NCBI GenBank assembly: GCA_022836615.1
Contig: MU405330.1
Coordinates: forward strand, 62,001-126,000
Reading direction: 5' to 3'
DNA from: Annulohypoxylon bovei var. microspora
Taxonomy: Eukaryota > Ascomycota > Sordariomycetes > Xylariales > Hypoxylaceae
Length of the DNA stretch: 64,000 nucleotides
Shown here piece by piece: positions 59,364-64,000 of the stretch (position 1 is its first letter; each line of letters begins with the position of its first letter). The position numbers were made by a program, and so were the translations under genes. The notes below the pieces were generated by a model. It saw only the letters and a program-made list of their open reading frames with translations, made no database searches and had not been told where the DNA came from.

Positions 59364-62300
59364 GTTGTCGTTATTGGTGTTCTAATGACTGAATTATCAA
59401 AGGTTTACTCAACTTAGCCCAGCTAGTCGCGATGATTGTGAGGGGGTGGGTGGTGTCGATTCAGCTAAGAGTTAGAGTTCGGGATGAGGGACGAGATACG
59501 AGATGTCTACAACGGGAGAGAGGAAGTTTTGTAAGAAAAGGTTGTCTCTGGGTTTAGCCGCGGCAATGTAATTGGAAGTCAACGTGTGAAGTTTTCCAAG
59601 AGCGACGTGATGCAACACAAGAGAAGGACAGCACGGGCCGTGTGTAGTAATTATGATTCGCTCAAATATATGGTGGCGTTGATTTAACGTGATTGATTAA
59701 TTGATTGATCGATTGATGGTAGTACTATCAATTTGTGATAGGGAACATGGAGTACCTGAGGGAATAGTGAGTACGGAGACGGTGGCACGAAAGGAAAGGA
59801 AGAGAAATTAAGTCGAATGTTATATGTAATCATTTACAAGTTCAAGCGCGGTTTCTGGTTGGGGGATATATTTTTGTTTGATGCAATCGCGATGCAAAAG
59901 CAGCGAAATCCCTCAAGAAATCAGAAAGAACTAGAGAGCTAGCCCCGCCGGGCCAGAACTAGCCCCTCTGCCCCTCCAGAGAGCTTTGTCCGTTTCGACA
60001 TTTCTCGACCAACTACGTAATCCCTCGTCTTCTTTTTAGCGGGTCTCTGTGGGGATCTTCGGGTATCCAAAAGTCAGGCTGAAGCTGGTACCACCTAAAT
60101 AGTGCCCGCTCTGCCACTTGACAAGTTAAAAAATGTGGTTCAATATTTTTCTATCTGCATCATGTCATCAAACATCAAGACACGACATCTCTTATACACA
60201 TAGTAAATCGCAATGGTAGCTTGCTAAATAGTTATTCAACCATGAAAATTGCGACCTTGCAAATAAAACACTCATATACTTAACTCAATATATATTTCAC
60301 TTAACGATGGATGAACCCCTTGTCAACGTTGGGCAGATAGGACCGATTGCTTCGATTTGGGTTTTGGATGCGGCTGGAACTTTGAGGAAACGCACTTCGC
60401 GTAGTAGAGAAATGAAGCTGATCAAGTGCTACCTAGCTAGGTACACACGAGTTAAAATGTTAAGACTTCCAGGTTATTACCTAGGTTTCTGACTTGGAGG
60501 ACAAGCTTGAGATACCAAAACACATTTCACCTAGCAATCGAGCACAACACATGGGTAAGTCAAAGTTCTTCAATCGAGTGGCCTAGAGTTGATTGCAAAT
60601 GTCTGGATATATCTCAACTATAGGCCCGATAGATATAGTGGTGTAGCTTTCTATTTGATAGGTATGTATATGCACGAACTACGGCGCCTTTCATTTAACT
60701 AATAAGCGCGATGAATTGGGTGATGAGTCGCACTTCTTCGAATTATCACATGTGATATCAGATTTCAACTTCTGTTCTTCCTCGTAATCATACGTATTAT
60801 CTTGTGTATGTACATACGTACCTTGGCACATGTTTTATCTATTTATGAGTTTGTTCCGAGCATCTCTCAAGATGTTTCTAGCAATTTCTAAGTCGGACTC
60901 GGTTTTATTAACAAGTTGGCACCTAGTAATAATGTTTCTCGAAACTACCAAGCTCAACGAATTCTCGATTGAACAAGCCGACATGCGGTTAGAGAAGGTA
61001 AAAGGTGCTAAGATACCTAGGTACATGGCATAAACCTTGTATAAATGGATCGGGATCCAAAGCGATCTAGTATTGTGTAATATAAACTAATCCAATATCA
61101 GTTAAGCGTCTCACCGCTAGATTTAATTCTTACCACCAATCATCTTTCAAGCTTCAACCCAATTGAGTGAAGTCCAACCCGGCCCTTTCGGACCAAAATG
61201 TCCGTATTTTGCAACCATACCAATCACAAACAGATGTTTCTCGAATCTTCAACGCCATGTCACAAAGTTATGCGATATGCCTATATGTAATGACGTTAAG
61301 ATGAATCTCTTTCAACGATACCGTACCGGTTTTGATCACCTACTTATCTGTGATGCAACACTCATACTGAGCCCTTATGCCTATCAATGAGAATTCCTGG
61401 ACTACCTATGTAGATTCCTTTCCCTAGCTACTAAGAGTTATCTACATTCTAACCTATATTTTACCTACCTTGTAAGTGGTAACCCCTTAACTGGCAATTA
61501 TCTGCAGACAGGGTTTGATAAGTATAATACTGCTCACTTGACCTAGAAGCGTTCTCAGCAAATCAGAATCAGTTTATGTGGGTGTCAATGGGCTGTTACC
61601 TGCGTTTAGGTGTATTCTACCTTCTAAATACTATCTAAAGACAATTGCTAGTTAAGGGGATAGGACGCACTATCTTATGTTAATATTAGGGGTCTGGTCT
61701 GTTGACGGGTTAGTCATCAAAGGTCGAGATAGATCGGAGTTCCGCCCGCCAGAGGCTAGGACCACCGGGAAGGAGACCTGTCGGTGGCTGCTCCGGGAAC
61801 AGCGTGGGCAAGGGACTAGGTACCTATTATTGAAAATACTGTGATCTGTAGCTGGTAAACTTAGAACTCCTCACGTAATAACGTTGTTGTGTCCCCCTCA
61901 CTATGGACCGCGTCGTGAGAGGGGTTATGGAACGTTCATATGAGAATCATGCTTCTTGCATTCGATATATGTTATCAACTGAATATTACTGATAGATAGC
62001 GGACTCCATTGCATATAATAGCCAACGTCGTCTACAACAACTAATTGAAGTTGAAACCAAAACTCAAAGATACCTTCTGGATTACATTAAGATTACTCCT
62101 ATTTTCCATAACAACCTACATAAAGTCTAATAACTAGGTAGGAAAATACTTGCAGTAACTATTGCAATTCATCATAAAAATACCTTAGGTATTCGAGTTG
62201 AGAAAGAAGGTTGAATATTGTGACATGCTTTAATTATAACTTGGAAATCCGAGAGGCATAGGAAATACTAACATCGCCTGAGATCAGCTTCAGCGGCTAA

Positions 62301-62937
62301 AAGTGATTAGGTGAAGAGATTAATTAGGGCAGTATCTATATTAAGGAAAAAGACGGTTATGGGTGTACATACTAATATATGACGAAAGTAGTGAGGTAAC
62401 TGCTATCTCTCTTGCGTGTCAACCCATCTCGCGAGGTGGATGATGACCAGTCGTGCAGCGAACATCTACAAAGACGTTGACCCTCACTCAGCTGTCTTAA
62501 CTAAAAAGAGATTACCAAAATCGTTCCTTACCTTGAAACTTGGATTGTCATTGAACTAACTATTTTCGAACAAGGCAAACAAGGTGCTACTAAAGTCAAA
62601 AGGGCCACTTCTATTCTTGACCTACTCCTCCGAAAGTAGAAACACCTTTATCAGAGCTAAGGATGTCCATTTTCTAAAGGGAGGATGAGTAGGTACCTAT
62701 GTAGAACAAGAGCCCCCAGCTATAGAACGTACATACCAATATGCTGTCCTAGCCCAAGCCCACGCCCTTCAATAGATGCTGCTTGCTCAGCGTTGGTAAA
62801 CTCCATATTAGGCACAAGAGGCTGAAACTGCAGGGGAACTATTCGGAATATCTTCATCAAAACGGATCGTAATAAAGCTCCTTGGAAAATGCTAAAAAAG
62901 GGGTATTTTATACTCTCATAAAAGCAACTACGTATTA
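59364..62937. other. 3.6-kb region without supported genes
   Basis: The first 600 bases are the TPS1 promoter side, with GATTGATT-type repeats near 59690-59720. The rest is AT-rich with scattered stops in all frames. A GC-rich block of about 85 bases (61732-61816) stands out from its surroundings. A stretch at 62740-62860 reads like decayed coding sequence with stops at former Gln-type codons, possibly a RIP-damaged element. Confidence 0.5.
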
Positions 62938-62981
62938 ACCGTCATGACTTAGTTTTGGAATAAACCCCCTTTTGGAACACT
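62938..62981. repeat. Degenerate pogo-type terminal repeat
   Basis: Matches the 44-bp terminal repeat of the 22207-24027 element at about 36 of 44 positions, including ACCGT, TTTTGGAA and ACCCCCTTTTGGAACAC, and is likewise preceded by TA (62936-62937). Five of eight differences are C-to-T or G-to-A, so it looks like a RIP-altered relative. The right end is not visible before the window stops. Confidence 0.75.
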
Positions 62982-63590
62982 TTTACACCAAAACACGTAC
63001 TTTTTATATAAGTATAACTTAGTTAATATTAAGGTTATTTCTTTTAAGCTAGCTTTTATACGTGTTTAATTAATTTAAACACTTATTATAAAGTTTATAA
63101 AAATTAAAGAAATTTATTTATATTGTAATTAAAATGCTTATAACGAGGTTCGAAAAATACATTACTTTATATATATATTTAAATACGAAAATAAATATTT
63201 TAAAAAACTTATAAAAACCACCATATCGTAATAATAAGCCTTGAAATTTTAAATTTAATTTTTTAAAAATAATTCATAAAATTATTTATATATTAAAAAT
63301 AAATTATAAAACGTAACGAATAAAATTTATTATATAATTATAATTTATAAATTAATTACATTAATAATAAAATATCGTAACGGTAAATAATAAGTTTAAA
63401 AAATAATTATATATTATAAAATATATATAAAAAATAACATGGGTTATTTAAATATAAATCCATTTTAAAAATTAAAATAATTTTAAATGTAAAATAATTT
63501 TTATTTATAAAATGGTTTTAAAATTTAAAATTATTTTTTATATTTTATACCTCGTTATCGTTTTTTCGTTCTTTTCTTTTTAATTTTACA

Positions 63591-63735
63591 TTTATTAATT
63601 TATTAATTTATTAATTTATTACACGTTTATTAATTTATTAATTTATTAATTTATTACACGTTTATTAATTTATTATTACGCATTTATTATTACGCATTTA
63701 TTATTACGTATTTATTATTACGAATTTATTAATTT
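63591..63735. repeat. Nested AT-rich tandem repeats
   Basis: TTTATTAA octamers grouped into larger units that end in TTTATTACACG (two copies), passing into about four copies of a 14-mer ATTTATTATTACGC with small changes. The only GC bases recur at fixed places, so the array arose by duplication. Confidence 0.9.
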
Positions 63736-63775
63736 AATAAACTTAACACGATAATAATATTAACGATATTATGAT

Positions 63776-63860
63776 ATGAATATATGGATGTATAAATGTG
63801 TAAATGTGTAAATATGTAAATGTATGGATGTATAAATGTATAAATATATAAATGTAAAAA
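63776..63860. repeat. TAAATGTG-type tandem repeat
   Basis: Imperfect units such as GTAAATGT, GGATGTATAAAT and GTATAAAT repeated over about 85 bases. Confidence 0.8.
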
Positions 63861-64000
63861 GTAAAAGAAAATTAAAAAAAACTTTTAAGTTTTTTTTTTT
63901 TAAATGTTATTATTATTATTATTATTATTATGCATGTGGGGTTTATTATTATTATTATAATTATTATAAACGTTATAATTATACGTGTTATACGAGGTGG

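Larger units (their letters stand above)
62982..64000. other. Extremely AT-rich tract, probably RIP-mutated
   Basis: Composition shifts abruptly to very high A+T right after the degenerate transposon end. No open frames of note. Contains tandem arrays (63591-63735, 63776-63860) and an ATT run near 63907-63935. Consistent with a RIP-degraded repeat island. Confidence 0.7.

Noticed and set aside
1..64000. CRISPR arrays, operons, riboswitches or bacterial-type mobile elements
   Set aside because: Intron-bearing fungal nuclear DNA; no regularly spaced direct repeats with unique spacers were seen.

Overview
The window looks like nuclear DNA of a filamentous ascomycete (Pezizomycotina, probably a Sordariomycete or close relative). 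The evidence is intron-bearing genes with short introns (about 47-90 nt in most cases, GTAAGT-type donors and CTAAC-type branch sites), a highly reducing polyketide synthase, fungal-type trehalose-6-phosphate synthase and Vid27, and a transposon-derived AT-rich tract that looks mutated by RIP (repeat-induced point mutation). All exon structures were read by eye from splice signals, frame continuity and fit to the protein families; no search was run.

Layout. 1.6-3.7 kb: a vanillyl-alcohol-oxidase-type flavoenzyme (-). 5.1-5.6 kb: a single-exon conserved-looking protein (+). 6.1-6.8 kb: a possible small gene (-). 7.9-10.0 kb: a secreted multicopper oxidase (-). 12.4-13.9 kb: a zinc polyol dehydrogenase of the L-arabinitol/sorbitol type (-). 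14-18 kb: gene-poor, with a hAT-like non-autonomous transposon at 17255-17705. 18.1-19.0 kb: a secreted DUF4360-like protein (+). 19.2-22.1 kb: an FAD monooxygenase and an SDR (both -). 22.2-24.0 kb: a pogo/Tigger-type DNA transposon with 44-bp perfect inverted repeats and one nonsense codon in its transposase. 25.8-27.4 kb: an ankyrin-repeat protein (+).

28-45 kb is a candidate secondary-metabolite region: an SDR (+), a covalent-flavin BBE-type oxidase (-), a 2375-residue highly reducing PKS (-), a rhodopsin-like fungal membrane protein (-) and an HHxxxDG acyltransferase (+). A tRNA-Gly(GCC) gene with a 57-bp intron-like insertion in its D-arm lies at 29170-29297, and retrotransposon debris lies at 32.0-32.6 kb. 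No cluster-specific transcription factor, P450 or transporter is visible.

46-59 kb holds mostly housekeeping-type genes: a HerA-like P-loop protein (+), an SDR (+), Vid27 (+), a secreted serine beta-lactamase-like hydrolase (+) and trehalose-6-phosphate synthase (-). 59.4-64 kb has no gene I can support. From 62938 it begins with a degenerate copy of the same transposon end seen at 22207 and then becomes extremely AT-rich with tandem repeats.

Functional picture. The PKS would build a reduced chain. The neighbouring BBE-type oxidase, SDRs, FAD monooxygenase and acyltransferase are plausible tailoring enzymes, but co-regulation is inferred from proximity only. The most unusual observation is the tRNA-Gly gene interrupted at a non-canonical site by a sequence with spliceosomal-intron features.
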